A program made the translations under genes and the position numbers. Below, piece after piece: positions 13,404 through 21,410 of a DNA stretch of 26,802 nucleotides (the stretch's first letter is position 1; the number at the start of each line of letters is the position of its first letter). The DNA lies in IMG/VR virus record IMGVR_UViG_3300005833_000054, positions 1 through 26,802 of that record. The stretch is one strand, 5' to 3'. The DNA comes from a virus. Below the pieces are notes generated by a model. That model was not told where the DNA came from, made no database searches, and saw only the letters and a list, made by a program, of their open reading frames with translations.

Positions 13404-16225
13404 CGAGTACCTCCAAGAAGTGCGGCCCGCCGAGCCTGTCGGGCAGCAGACTGGCTACCCGGCTCGGCGATGGGGTTGTGGATGATCTGCTGACCGATCA
13501 GCGGCGCACCAGTTGGGCCCCCAGGGGCTTCGAAGTTGCCGTCCCCCGGTCCCCTACGCTGCCTGGGGATCGGCAGGTTAGTCGCAATCGAGGGTGCTGC
13601 CGATGAGCTTACTGCGCGCTTCAGGGCAGGCGACAGGCTTGCGGGCAATCCTGCCTTGAGTGCAGCACCATACGCAGTTACTGGGTTATCGGCACCCAAG
13701 CGCTTACCAAGCCCCTGGATCTGCCTAACAGCCTTTGCCGTAGCCTTAGTTTCTGCATCCATAGTCTTGGAAACCTGGAACATAGCTCGCTCAATGTAAG
13801 ATGGCGAACTAATACCCATGCCCGCCTTGAAACCATTCCAGAGACTAGAGCCGATATTGCGAGCCTTGTCGAAAGCTCTACCAGCAAAACCAGCAAGTGC
13901 ATCTACTGCTCGCTGGAATACCCGACCGATAAGACCAGGCAGGTTCGTGATTGCGTTAATAACTCCATTCTTGATCCTGGTAGCCAGCGACTTTGCCTTA
14001 GTCAACAGGGAGTTAAGCAGAGAAACTGCCTTATCCCTGGTACTGGTGAAAATGCGACCGATGTTAGCTGGCAGGTTTTTGATGAAATTAACCACACCGT
14101 TGAAGATAGCTAAAGCAATCGATCGTACCTTGGTGTTGAACGAACGGAACAGCGCAACAGATCGGTTCACCATGTTAGTTACAAAGGTAACAATCCGACC
14201 AGGTAACGCCTTGAAGAAGTTGACCACTGCGGTGATCAAGCTACTAGTAACCTGGTATGTTTTGATGCTGAACTGCTTAAACAGTTCGACGCCTCTAGTC
14301 ACCATGTTCTGAATGAACGTGGCCACCTTGCCAGGCAGTTCCTGGAAGAACTTCACGACCGCAGTTGTCATCTTCGACACTAGGTCGATCAGTGTGCTAG
14401 TGAAGTCAAGGAACAACCTCACTGCGCGACCGATCAGGAAGCCGATCCAATAAGCAATCCGCTCAGGCAGTGTGGCAAAGAAGTTGACTGTAGCGTTAAT
14501 TCCCGCTATTGTTGCAGTCTTGATCTTCTCCCAGAGATCGACAAAGAACTGAACTAGCTTGTCTCTAGCACCTCCAACGTTGCCGATCAGGATGCCCAGA
14601 GGACCCATGATAATGAAGATGATGTTCTGCCAGTTGGACTTAAGCCAGTTCAGCGCAGTTGAGAAAGCGCCCGTGATCTTATCCCAAACTCCCTGGAAGA
14701 ACGCTGGGATTCCCTTGAAAAACGAAAGGATACCGTTCCACACGCTGACGAAGAAAGGCCCAAGTCCCTTAATGAAGTTACGGAAAGTTTCGCTCTTCTT
14801 GTAGAGCAGAACAAAAGCCACCACTAGAGCGATGATAGCGATGATGATGATCCCGACTGGGTTGGTCAGCATAGCTACACTGAGCGCACGCATCGCGGTG
14901 ATAACGATGGTAATGCCGGACTTGAGCAACTTAAATGCTGGCCCTAGCCTGACTAAGAGCTCGGCGAACTTAAACCCTGCTCCAACAATCAAGTTGAAGG
15001 AGCCTACTAGGATGAGGACTGCGCCGGCGATCCCGATAAACGAGAAAATGGCAGTCTGAACTCCATCAGGTAAGGCAGCAAAGCCCGCAACAACTTTGGT
15101 GATGCCCTGAACAATGTTCCTGAAGAACTCCTGGAATGGACTCCCACCCTTGATAAGCAGTGTTTCAATGTTGCCCTTAAGGATCTCAATATCCCCGGAC
15201 AAGTTGTCTAGGCGCTTAGCTGCAACTTCAGCAACTGTTGTCTTGCTGATCTCAGCATTCATATCCGCGAAGCCCTTGGCCCCGGACTTTGTAAGAATAG
15301 CTGCAGAAGCAAGAGCTCGGTTATTGAAGATAGTTTTGAAGGCCATCAACTTCTGAGCGTCGGTCAAACCCTTTGTGTGGTCCTGCAGGATCTGGAATAC
15401 TTGATCCAACGGCTTAATCTTACCCGTCTGGTCCACAAAAAGGTTAGTGCCATCTTTAGTAATGATGCCCAGTTCCTTGAGCTTAGCACTCGCCTTCTCA
15501 GATGTACCTTGCAATGACACAAGAATCTGCCGAAGAGAAGTACCGGCTGTAGAACCACGGATACCAGCTTTACCTAGCAAAGCGATAGCGTTAATGACCG
15601 ATTCGATAGGGATACCAGCCTGGTGGGCGACTCCACCAACGTACTTGAGGCTAACACCCAAATCTTGAACTTCAACGATAGATGCATTAGCTGCACCAGC
15701 AAGAAGGTTAGCAACATGAATTGCATCTCGAGCAGCCAACCCGAAGGACTGGACTGCTGAAGTAATGATGTTGGCCGCATCAACTAGCGGAATATCAGTG
15801 GCAGCGCCAAGGTTAGCAACTGCCTGGCCGACACCATCGATGATCTGTTCAGCAGAAATACCAGACTTACCAAGCTCGACGAAGGAATCAGCGATCTGGT
15901 TAGCTGAGTACTTTGTATCCTGACCAAGCTGAAGAGCCTTAGCCCGAACTTTCTCCATCTGAGCAGCTGTAGATGCACTGACCGCACCGAAGAAGTCAAG
16001 GCGCTTCTCAAACTCTGCAGCAGCACCAACAGCCTTACCAAAGACAGCGATCAACCCAGTGCCCGCTGCCACCATGGCAAGTCCGGACCTACTGAACGCA
16101 ACTGAAGATCCGGCGAAGGCGGAAACCGTAGCAGCATGCTGGGCGCGGACAGTCGTGTAGGCCGCTACTGCCTGACCAATATCGATCTTGATCTGACCGA
16201 CGATCGTACCCAGCACGTTCGCCAC
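13400..16225 (-). CDS. Tape measure protein with five 44-residue tandem repeats
   Basis: A 941-residue protein from GTG 16225, which lies six bases after AGGAG; TTG 16231 sits directly on that site and is unlikely. Residues about 65-340 form a TP901-type tape-measure domain (DTKYSANQIADSFVELGKSG, IRGSTAGTSLRQILVSLQG). Hydrophobic segments lie near 390-418, 455-475 and 535-550, expected for a protein that helps DNA cross the host membrane. Residues about 579-798 are five consecutive 44-residue repeats, each opening like VVNFFKALPG. A Pro/Gly/Arg-rich tail follows. It sets tail length. The ribosome site overlaps the stop of the frameshifted chaperone. Confidence 0.93.
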   Translation of the reverse strand: MANVLGTIVGQIKIDIGQAVAAYTTVRAQHAATVSAFAGSSVAFSRSGLAMVAAGTGLIAVFGKAVGAAAEFEKRLDFFGAVSASTAAQMEKVRAKALQLGQDTKYSANQIADSFVELGKSGISAEQIIDGVGQAVANLGAATDIPLVDAANIITSAVQSFGLAARDAIHVANLLAGAANASIVEVQDLGVSLKYVGGVAHQAGIPIESVINAIALLGKAGIRGSTAGTSLRQILVSLQGTSEKASAKLKELGIITKDGTNLFVDQTGKIKPLDQVFQILQDHTKGLTDAQKLMAFKTIFNNRALASAAILTKSGAKGFADMNAEISKTTVAEVAAKRLDNLSGDIEILKGNIETLLIKGGSPFQEFFRNIVQGITKVVAGFAALPDGVQTAIFSFIGIAGAVLILVGSFNLIVGAGFKFAELLVRLGPAFKLLKSGITIVITAMRALSVAMLTNPVGIIIIAIIALVVAFVLLYKKSETFRNFIKGLGPFFVSVWNGILSFFKGIPAFFQGVWDKITGAFSTALNWLKSNWQNIIFIIMGPLGILIGNVGGARDKLVQFFVDLWEKIKTATIAGINATVNFFATLPERIAYWIGFLIGRAVRLFLDFTSTLIDLVSKMTTAVVKFFQELPGKVATFIQNMVTRGVELFKQFSIKTYQVTSSLITAVVNFFKALPGRIVTFVTNMVNRSVALFRSFNTKVRSIALAIFNGVVNFIKNLPANIGRIFTSTRDKAVSLLNSLLTKAKSLATRIKNGVINAITNLPGLIGRVFQRAVDALAGFAGRAFDKARNIGSSLWNGFKAGMGISSPSYIERAMFQVSKTMDAETKATAKAVRQIQGLGKRLGADNPVTAYGAALKAGLPASLSPALKRAVSSSAAPSIATNLPIPRQRRGPGDGNFEAPGGPTGAPLIGQQIIHNPIAEPGSQSAARQARRAALLGGTR
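13832..14491 (-). repeat. Five in-frame 132-bp tandem repeats in the tape measure gene
   Basis: Each unit is exactly 44 codons with no gaps. The starts read TVNFFATLPE, VVKFFQELPG, VVNFFKALPG, VVNFIKNLPA and VINAITNLPG; each ends with a small residue before the next Val/Thr. The repeats are diverged at the DNA level, so they are old. 44 equals four 11-residue helix repeats, consistent with a long helical rod. Confidence 0.9.
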
Positions 16226-16234
16226 GTTCAACTC

Positions 16235-17030
16235 CTAGAGAATCATCGCTGCAGGGTCCATGTAACTGGAGGCCTGACTTACTTTCTTAGGCTTCCCGTC
16301 CATAGCCAAATACCTATTGAGAATTCGCTGCTTAGCACTCTCCGCCGACTTTGAGTTCTTAGCCTTGGCGCTAGCTTCTTCCATCTTGTTCTCAATGAAC
16401 TTACCAACGTATGTAACAACCTGATTAAAACAGTAGGCGACATACTCATCTTCGTCCACACCAAAGTACGTTGCCGGCATAGTGCCCCAGGTAAGAGCTT
16501 CGTTGTAGAGAAGCCAAACCTGTCGGATGTTACGGACGAAACTGCTCCAACTCGATGGTCCCCCCCGTGGCGTACGTGAAGATAGCCATCTTGTCAGCCT
16601 CATCGAGCTCATCAGCATAAAGCAAGCTCTCGTCGCGGTCCTGATCCTCATCATCTTCAGTAGGAACTCGATAGACCTTAGGGTTAACCATCGAGTATAC
16701 TGCCGCAGCATCCACCATAGCCATGAGGTCAGCAAGCTTTTCCGGCTGGTCCATCATCTCTTTCATCATAGCTTCCTCATCCAACGAGGAAACACCTTCG
16801 GTAAGAGCAGTCTGCACGATGGCCATGAGAGAGTTCGGGATAACGCCGTTAACCAAGAACGCGCGCAGCCCCACTCGACGGATAACCACCCAGTTGCCTG
16901 AGGGCAGCTGCACCGGAGTCGGGGCCTTCTTGAAACTAGAAACATCGGCGATAACGGGAGGCGTTTCGATCATCTCGCCGCGAGGAGCAGCGGTCTTGCG
17001 AGGAACAGCAGTCTTTCGGGGCGTGGCCAT
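16235..17030 (-). CDS. Tail assembly chaperone fusion (G-T type) made by programmed frameshift
   Basis: The second chaperone frame (open from 16735 to a TAG at 16235) has no start or ribosome site of its own in its sensible part. That part runs FVRNIRQVWLLYNEALTWGT, then a Lys/Glu/Ser/Ala-rich helix and QASSYMDPAAMIL, and ends just before the tape measure, as the T domain of lambda-like G-T fusions does. It is +1 (equal to -2) relative to the first frame. A seven-G run in the overlap is the likely switch point. The fusion protein would bind the tape measure during tail assembly. The exact junction is not known. Confidence 0.75.
16530..17030 (-). CDS. Tail assembly chaperone (G-type, unshifted product)
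   Basis: A 166-residue protein in the standard position between major tail protein and tape measure. A basic Pro-rich start (TPRKTAVPRKTAAPRGE) leads to LPSGNWVVIRRVGLRAFLVN, a typical actinophage tail-chaperone segment, a helical middle with many Met/Glu/Asp, and an acidic stretch (EDDEDQDRDE). It ends TIELEQFRP in the unshifted frame. The abundant short product and the rarer fusion together chaperone the tape measure and recruit major tail protein. Confidence 0.85.
   Translation of the reverse strand: MATPRKTAVPRKTAAPRGEMIETPPVIADVSSFKKAPTPVQLPSGNWVVIRRVGLRAFLVNGVIPNSLMAIVQTALTEGVSSLDEEAMMKEMMDQPEKLADLMAMVDAAAVYSMVNPKVYRVPTEDDEDQDRDESLLYADELDEADKMAIFTYATGGTIELEQFRP
16560..16566 (-). other. 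Candidate ribosomal slip site (seven G)
   Basis: On the minus strand the frame reads ACG GGG GGG ACC; the last G of ACG plus two GGG codons form a run of seven G. From GGG a +1 move places GGA in the P site and a -2 move keeps GGG pairing; both give the T frame. A -1 move does not. The UUU C just before the stop (about 16538-16541) is a weaker alternative. Confidence 0.55.
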
Positions 17031-17104
17031 GACAGGTCCTCCTGGGGATCTGCGTCGATGGGGGTTTCGGCTACATTAAGGGTAGGGGATAGGTGATTAC
17101 TATT

Positions 17105-17140
17105 ATTATCACGCACCCCTTTAGGGGGGTGATAGATAAT
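17105..17140. terminator. Inverted repeat after the major tail protein gene
   Basis: ATTATC/GATAAT outer arms and CACCCC/GGGGTG inner arms, with three-base internal loops and a short TTTAGG loop. It lies in the 178-base gap 17031-17208 between major tail and chaperone genes. No U-run follows on either side. It could be an attenuator that lowers transcription after the highly expressed tail gene. Confidence 0.45.
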
Positions 17141-17208
17141 ATAATCATCATCCTCCCCACCATTATGCAGCGGGGGGTATTTAGTTGTTATGAAATTGTG
17201 TCGGCGAA

Positions 17209-17757
17209 CTACGCAGAGACGATCGGTGTTGCAGTCTCGTTCTGAGTGAACTCGAAGAGCTTGGAGGTGGTGAGGTCGCCGAAGCCCTTGCCCGACGTAG
17301 CGGTCATGGAGAACGACCCCTGATCGAACTCGATCTCAATCGAATCATCAGCCTTGCAGCGGTAGAGAACCGCGTGGAAGTCGCCACCCGAGTCGCTGAT
17401 GACCTGACCCTCGATGTCGAAGTAGGTCCGCTCATCAGTCTTGAGCTTGGTGTAGACGTTCTTCTGAGTGGGTGTAACGCCAGATGAGACGATCGCACCG
17501 CCGGTCAGGATCTTGACGATGGCGAGCGAGATACCGCCACCTTCCAAATCCCACTCGGTACGCAGGTTGCCCTGATGAGAGGCATAGAGACCATCTTCGG
17601 CCTCCATATCCTCACTATCGACCGCCTCTGAGAACGACAACGTCCTCGATGCCGGCATCTTGACTGAAGCTGCTGCGATTCGAGTCCCTGCCGGATTCAA
17701 CGGGAACAGCTCGATCTTCCTCAGGCCGAACGGCAGCGGGTGTGTGGTGAGCGGCAT
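17209..17757 (-). CDS. Major tail protein
   Basis: A 182-residue protein with the composition of a siphovirus tail-tube subunit: beta-rich, many Gly/Ser/Thr, strands such as GLRKIELFPLNPAG and FHAVLYRCKADDSIEIEFDQ, and a C-terminus FEFTQNETATPIVSA. ATG 17757 follows AGGAGG by six bases, the strongest site in the region, as expected for an abundant protein. It precedes the chaperone pair and the tape measure. Identity rests mainly on position, size and composition. Confidence 0.83.
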   Translation of the reverse strand: MPLTTHPLPFGLRKIELFPLNPAGTRIAAASVKMPASRTLSFSEAVDSEDMEAEDGLYASHQGNLRTEWDLEGGGISLAIVKILTGGAIVSSGVTPTQKNVYTKLKTDERTYFDIEGQVISDSGGDFHAVLYRCKADDSIEIEFDQGSFSMTATSGKGFGDLTTSKLFEFTQNETATPIVSA

Positions 17758-17944
17758 TCAGAACCTCCTGTGTTGGTTCGGCAAAGGTAAGCGTACGGCT
17801 CAACTCGCCTGTGTGGATATTAAACTGATGTAACACGATGCGGCCCGGTGCTGCTCCACACCGGCGTCGCTTACACTTGACTTCAGCAATACCCTCTTCA
17901 GGGTCTAAGATGAAGTGCAAGGTCCCGGGGCATCTAACATCCAT
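17615..17944 (-). CDS. Com-like zinc-finger protein overlapping the major tail gene
   Basis: About 109 residues from ATG 17944 (after AGGGGA); ATG 17995 would add 17 residues including another Cys and His but lacks a ribosome site. The N-terminal part DVRCPGTLHFILDPEEGIAE, VKCKRRRCG, then IVLHQFNIHTGEL matches a short family common in actinophages and distantly like the Com zinc finger (metal-binding cysteines). The last 47 codons overlap the start of the major tail gene by 143 bases in another frame and have a disordered Arg/Glu/Ser-rich composition. The N-terminal domain is real with good confidence; how much of the overlapping tail matters is unclear. Function unknown. Confidence 0.7.
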   Translation of the reverse strand: MDVRCPGTLHFILDPEEGIAEVKCKRRRCGAAPGRIVLHQFNIHTGELSRTLTFAEPTQEVLNAAHHTPAAVRPEEDRAVPVESGRDSNRSSFSQDAGIEDVVVLRGGR

Positions 17945-18017
17945 CAAGTAATCCCCTATCGGTCCGTGCGCGATTGGGCATACGCGATGCAGCATCGACC
18001 CGTGATGCGCGTGCCGT

Positions 18018-18053
18018 GACTCCCAGAGCGCTTCCTAAAGCGTCTCAGGGGTC
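18018..18053. other. Imperfect inverted repeat upstream of the Com-like gene
   Basis: Arms of about 16 bases, GACTCCCAGAGCGCTT and AAGCGTCTCAGGGGTC, with a CCTA loop and a central mismatch patch. It lies between the 84-aa tail gene and the Com-like gene, next to several GTGATGCG-like direct repeats (18002-18009, 18062-18069, 18074-18081). It may be a weak terminator or a regulatory hairpin. Confidence 0.35.
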
Positions 18054-18088
18054 ATTGGGATGTGATGCGATGCGTGATGCGCGATGAG

Positions 18089-18343
18089 TCAGGCCGGGGG
18101 TTCGACCTTAGCATTGCCCTGCTCAGCCTTGACCTCGGCAAACTCGTCAGCGAAATGCGGACTCTCGAGAAGCACCTTGGCCACTTCGGGCGTGACAGCA
18201 GTCGGCTTGTTCTTGTAAAAGGTATGCTGGTGCACTCCATCAAGACCAGCAACCTTGAAGTCGGCGCCGGAGATACCTCGAGCGTCCATGGCAGGGTGCA
18301 CGAGCTGAACCTGGACAGTCTTGTCTGCCTTGCTATCAGCCAT
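18089..18343 (-). CDS. Small tail-region protein (84 aa)
   Basis: An 84-residue soluble protein from ATG 18343, eight bases after AGGAGA. It reads MADSKADKTVQVQLVHPAMD and ends acidic. The segment VQVQLVHPAM... with a later PTAVTPEVAKVLLESPHF resembles small proteins encoded just before the major tail gene in many actinophages, probably a head-tail or tail-tube accessory. No enzymatic motif. Function inferred from position only. Confidence 0.75.
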   Translation of the reverse strand: MADSKADKTVQVQLVHPAMDARGISGADFKVAGLDGVHQHTFYKNKPTAVTPEVAKVLLESPHFADEFAEVKAEQGNAKVEPPA

Positions 18344-18353
18344 TGCTGATCTC

Positions 18354-18737
18354 CTAACTTGAGAGGATGGCTTGGAACCGGACATACCTCATGATTGAGC
18401 CGAAGAATGCATCATCGAGATCTCGGCTCGTCTCGAGGTAAATGACTTCGACAATGTTCCCAACTGACCCGGTTAGACGGAATGCGGCTTGCACCTGGTC
18501 AACAAGAGTATCAATCCTTGTATAGTCAGCAGGAGCATCGTGGATGTATACCTGGAAGTACTTGCGGTGTGGAGTAATTTCAGCGCCGATATTCTCTGGC
18601 GATTCATTGCCGAGGCGGTACACTGCGACGGGGAACTCGGGTCGGCTTGGAGCTTCAAGCAACGACTCACCCTGCGCAACCGAGGTAAATGTGGGAATTG
18701 TCAAGAGACGATCGTAGATGAACTGACGAATGCTCAC
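18354..18737 (-). CDS. Tail terminator protein
   Basis: A 127-residue protein in the order adaptor-stopper-completion-terminator seen in HK97/lambda-type phages. The start SIRQFIYDRLLTIPTFTSV and the strand-rich FPVAVYRLGNE, YFQVYIHDAPADYTRIDTLV pattern fit the gpU/DUF3168-like fold that caps the tail tube. GTG 18737 overlaps the previous stop by four bases and follows GAGGAG. Assigned from position and fold-like pattern, not from a diagnostic motif. Confidence 0.7.
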   Translation of the reverse strand: MSIRQFIYDRLLTIPTFTSVAQGESLLEAPSRPEFPVAVYRLGNESPENIGAEITPHRKYFQVYIHDAPADYTRIDTLVDQVQAAFRLTGSVGNIVEVIYLETSRDLDDAFFGSIMRYVRFQAILSS

Positions 18738-19096
18738 CCCGAACTCCTCTCAGCATGAACAGCCGCGAAAACCTCGTCCGCATACTGCTCGAGAGTAGGC
18801 ATGATTACCGCGAAGCGACCTGACTGAATTGTCTCTAACCACTGCCCATAGTCGACTGTGTGGAAAAGCGACAGGGTTACTGAGTTGCCTTCACGTTCTA
18901 CTTCTGTCGTGAGGCCATCGCGGGCTTCTCCAGTTCGATCAGCCCAAGGGGCAGTATCCTGAGCATAGAATTGAATCTCTTGTGCCAAATCCTCCATCGT
19001 TCGAACAACTTTACCTTGAGGATCCGATAAGGCGGCATAGAGTGGAACTGTCAATGAGTCGAAGATAAGTCTGAAGCCAGAGCCATTTTTGGCCAC
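18734..19096 (-). CDS. HK97 gp10-like head-tail/tail completion protein
   Basis: A 120-residue protein carrying APWADRTGEARDGL, a typical sequence in the HK97-gp10/minor-capsid completion family, then EREGNSVTLSLFHTVDYGQW, also characteristic (strand followed by an H-x-V-x-Y-G-x-x-L/W-E motif). It likely joins the tail to the neck. Start GTG 19096 follows GAGG by six bases. Confidence 0.78.
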   Translation of the reverse strand: MAKNGSGFRLIFDSLTVPLYAALSDPQGKVVRTMEDLAQEIQFYAQDTAPWADRTGEARDGLTTEVEREGNSVTLSLFHTVDYGQWLETIQSGRFAVIMPTLEQYADEVFAAVHAERSSG

Positions 19097-19099
19097 GCT

Positions 19100-19483
19100 T
19101 TACCTCGCCTCGAACTCAACAACAATCCGATCGGTAAGTTCTCCATCGGCGGTCATAGCTTCCACACCAACCACCTTGCATTGACGATCTGCGAAGGTGA
19201 ACTCATCATCTCGTTGCACGTCAACATCGGGTCGACCGACAAGGACATATGGCTCGAGAGGAATAGCTCCGTCTTGAGTATCAGCCTCCTGGTGAACTAA
19301 CCGGCGCTTGAACGGGACGATTCTGAAGCGCTGAGGGTCGAGATCGTATGCAAGGCCCTCAACCCAGCTGCCATTGCTAGTTACGATTTTAGTCAACCGA
19401 GTGAGGATAATCTCAGTTTCGTCAGCTGCGATGAATGCTCCGACTATCTTACGCATTACTTTTAGCTCGGCAGCTCGGGTCAT
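19100..19483 (-). CDS. Head closure (stopper-like) protein
   Basis: A 127-residue protein overlapping the adaptor gene by ATGA. It is beta-rich (FRIVPFKRRLVHQ, EPYVLVGRPDVDVQRDDEFT, RQCKVVGVEAM, DRIVVEFEAR), in keeping with SPP1 gp16/HK97 gp7-type head-closure proteins that plug the connector after packaging. Assignment is from position and strand pattern. Confidence 0.65.
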   Translation of the reverse strand: MTRAAELKVMRKIVGAFIAADETEIILTRLTKIVTSNGSWVEGLAYDLDPQRFRIVPFKRRLVHQEADTQDGAIPLEPYVLVGRPDVDVQRDDEFTFADRQCKVVGVEAMTADGELTDRIVVEFEAR

Positions 19484-19812
19484 GTCAACCGCCGAACCAA
19501 CTTGCCGATCCTGGTGCGACCCTCAGTAGGGCCAGTAGTAGACTTCGCGTAGATCTTCATCATGTCGAGAGCCTTCTGCTGAAGATCAGACATAGCTCGA
19601 GAAGCGTTGCCTTCAGTTACATCAACCAAGTTTGAGAAGATAGCTGCCTTTAGCCTCCACCCCTCGTATGCGGCTCGGTCGAGATCACTACTAGCATCTT
19701 CAAGCAGCTGAGCGATCTCCGACTCGGAGAAGTTAGTGTCCTCAGGCTTACCGCCATCGGGAATCGCTTCGCCGAGTAGAAGCCGGAGCCGCTCCGAATC
19801 GGAGATCGCCAT
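19480..19812 (-). CDS. Head-tail adaptor protein
   Basis: A 110-residue mainly helical protein: ISDSERLRLLLGEAIPDGGK, FSESEIAQLLEDASSDLDRA, then AYEGWRLKAAIFSNLVDVTE. The E-L-x-x-L-L-x-D-A...A-A-x-x-G-W-x-x-K-A-A pattern is common in gp6/gp15-type connectors that bind the portal from below. Start ATG 19812 follows GGGAG and lies three bases after the previous stop. Confidence 0.75.
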   Translation of the reverse strand: MAISDSERLRLLLGEAIPDGGKPEDTNFSESEIAQLLEDASSDLDRAAYEGWRLKAAIFSNLVDVTEGNASRAMSDLQQKALDMMKIYAKSTTGPTEGRTRIGKLVRRLT

Positions 19813-19815
19813 GGG

Positions 19816-20172
19816 TCACGCTCCCGGTGTTGGTGCGTTAGCCTGGTCGTCAGCCTTGAGCACCGCGATGAGGTCAGCCTTGTTCTTGACACTGGAAAGA
19901 TCGAGCTCCCGGCCAGCATCCTGCCTGGCCTTCGCCTCGTCCTTCAGCTCCTGGGCGGTCATCTCGTCGAGCGACTTGGCAGTCGTCTCAGGTGTACTGC
20001 CGTCTTCGCTTTCCTCGACGGAGAAGTCAGGGTCGTCTACGACGTTGCCCCAAGCATCTTTGAACGTCCCATCGGGCATGCCGTAGACACCAAACTGGCT
20101 GGTCATACTGTCTTGCCTCGCTTCCTTTGTCTCAAGCAGAGGGAAGGGACCCGTGTCGCTATTTCTCAACAT
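19816..20172 (-). CDS. Head-region protein with C-terminal HeH/SAP-like helix-extended-helix motif
   Basis: About 118 residues from ATG 20172, six bases after GGGAGG; ATG 20106 is a later option. The middle is acidic and disordered (DPDFSVEESEDGSTPETT). Residues 70-108 (DEMTAQELKDEAKARQDAGR, then VKNKADLIAVLKADD) form a helix-extended-loop-helix of the Rho-N/SAP/HeH type often found at the ends of phage head proteins. It follows the major capsid gene by 31 bases. Probably a minor head or head-tail protein able to touch DNA; exact role unknown. Confidence 0.72.
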   Translation of the reverse strand: MLRNSDTGPFPLLETKEARQDSMTSQFGVYGMPDGTFKDAWGNVVDDPDFSVEESEDGSTPETTAKSLDEMTAQELKDEAKARQDAGRELDLSSVKNKADLIAVLKADDQANAPTPGA

Positions 20173-20203
20173 GAGTCCCTCCCCACTACTCACTGAGTGT
20201 GGA

Positions 20204-21373
20204 TCAGGCCGGGTACTGAGTCGGAACCACGTAGGGCAGAGTAGCCTTGACCTGCATGACCACACCCGCGCCACGCTGACGAACACCGACTCCGAAACCG
20301 CGACGATAGAACGAGTCGATCAGCGGATAGGTCGACCGCTGACCCGGAATGTGCTTGAGGCCACGGTAGTCCGGGTTGATGTGCTCCCGAAGACCAACCG
20401 GGTTAGCAAGGTTGAACGGACCACCAGAGGCCAGTCCAACAACGTAACCCGGCGGGATGTAGGCTTCCTCCACAACGTGGAAGGGCCCGTAAGTACCGAT
20501 CTCGCCCGGGACCTCGCCCTGCGGCTTAGCGATAACACCGCCGTTGACGGGGATAAAGATTCCGCCACCGTAATTCGAGCTCGGGATGAAGTCGTACTTC
20601 GCACCCGTCGACACCTTGAACGCCCGGATGAAAGCACCCTCCTGCTCGTTCACCATGAGCACCTGCGTAGCGCCATCATTCACGCTGTGGCCGTGGTGAT
20701 TCAGGTGCGTCGCCAGAGCGTCGACGTTAGCCGAGGTGATCTGGGTGTTAGTAGAGACCAGGTAATGCGTGTGAGTGCTGAGGTGAGTCGTGGTCTTCCA
20801 CGCCGGCGGCACCTCGCCATCCGCGTTGTAGAACTTGTAGACGTTGACCGGGATGTTACTGTCTGCGATACCGAGCAGGTTCGTCGGGTCGAACAGGCAG
20901 TTCATGACCTTGTTGAAGATGAGCCGGTTGTCTGCTTCCATGGCCTGGTTGGCCAGGTTGCGCACCTGCTCCGCACTAGCCTCCGCGAGGTACATCCACG
21001 TGAAGCGAGCCGCAAGGTCATAGAACTTGAACGTGTAACCCCGGTGCCGCTTAGCAGCTCCGCGAATGCCGACCGGCTGACCGTACTCCGAAGCTTCCTC
21101 GAAGTCGACAACCGAAGGAACACCAACCGTGTCGACCGTGTTGCTGGTACGGAACATGATCCTCGAGAGGAGCGTGTCCCTCCAGTCGTTGTACATCGTC
21201 AGCGTGCGGGCGATCTCCGCCCACATGTCGTTGAGGTCAACACCGTCAACTGTCTGAGTCATGACGTCAGCGCGCTCATTGAAACCGCGCTCGGCGCCAC
21301 CGATAATCAGGCCGGGGTTGAGCAGAAGTTCACTCAGCCGGCTCGGGCGTGCTGTGGTTGTGAAGACACTCAT
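20204..21373 (-). CDS. Major capsid protein
   Basis: A 389-residue protein from ATG 21373, about ten bases after AGGAGA. It follows scaffold and decoration-like genes, the standard position. The sequence has the features of an HK97-fold coat protein: an N-terminal arm with SELLLNPGLIIGGAERGFNE, a long helix region (SAEQVRNLANQAMEADNRLI), a strand-rich centre, and a C-terminal P-domain/A-domain alternation (GEIGTYGPFHVVEEAYIPPG, then GVRQRGAGVVMQVKATLPYV). High use of GC-ending codons fits strong expression. A longer start at 21451 would overlap the previous gene and has no ribosome site. Confidence 0.87.
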   Translation of the reverse strand: MSVFTTTARPSRLSELLLNPGLIIGGAERGFNERADVMTQTVDGVDLNDMWAEIARTLTMYNDWRDTLLSRIMFRTSNTVDTVGVPSVVDFEEASEYGQPVGIRGAAKRHRGYTFKFYDLAARFTWMYLAEASAEQVRNLANQAMEADNRLIFNKVMNCLFDPTNLLGIADSNIPVNVYKFYNADGEVPPAWKTTTHLSTHTHYLVSTNTQITSANVDALATHLNHHGHSVNDGATQVLMVNEQEGAFIRAFKVSTGAKYDFIPSSNYGGGIFIPVNGGVIAKPQGEVPGEIGTYGPFHVVEEAYIPPGYVVGLASGGPFNLANPVGLREHINPDYRGLKHIPGQRSTYPLIDSFYRRGFGVGVRQRGAGVVMQVKATLPYVVPTQYPA

Positions 21374-21410
21374 CGTGAGCTCTTCTCCTATTCTGCTCTG
21401 TTGAGCGTCG

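Noticed and set aside
17141-17208. Possible leftward promoter with CATAAT-like box in the gap after the major tail gene
   Set aside because: No acceptable -35 element at the right spacing; A/T-rich words are expected in this gap.
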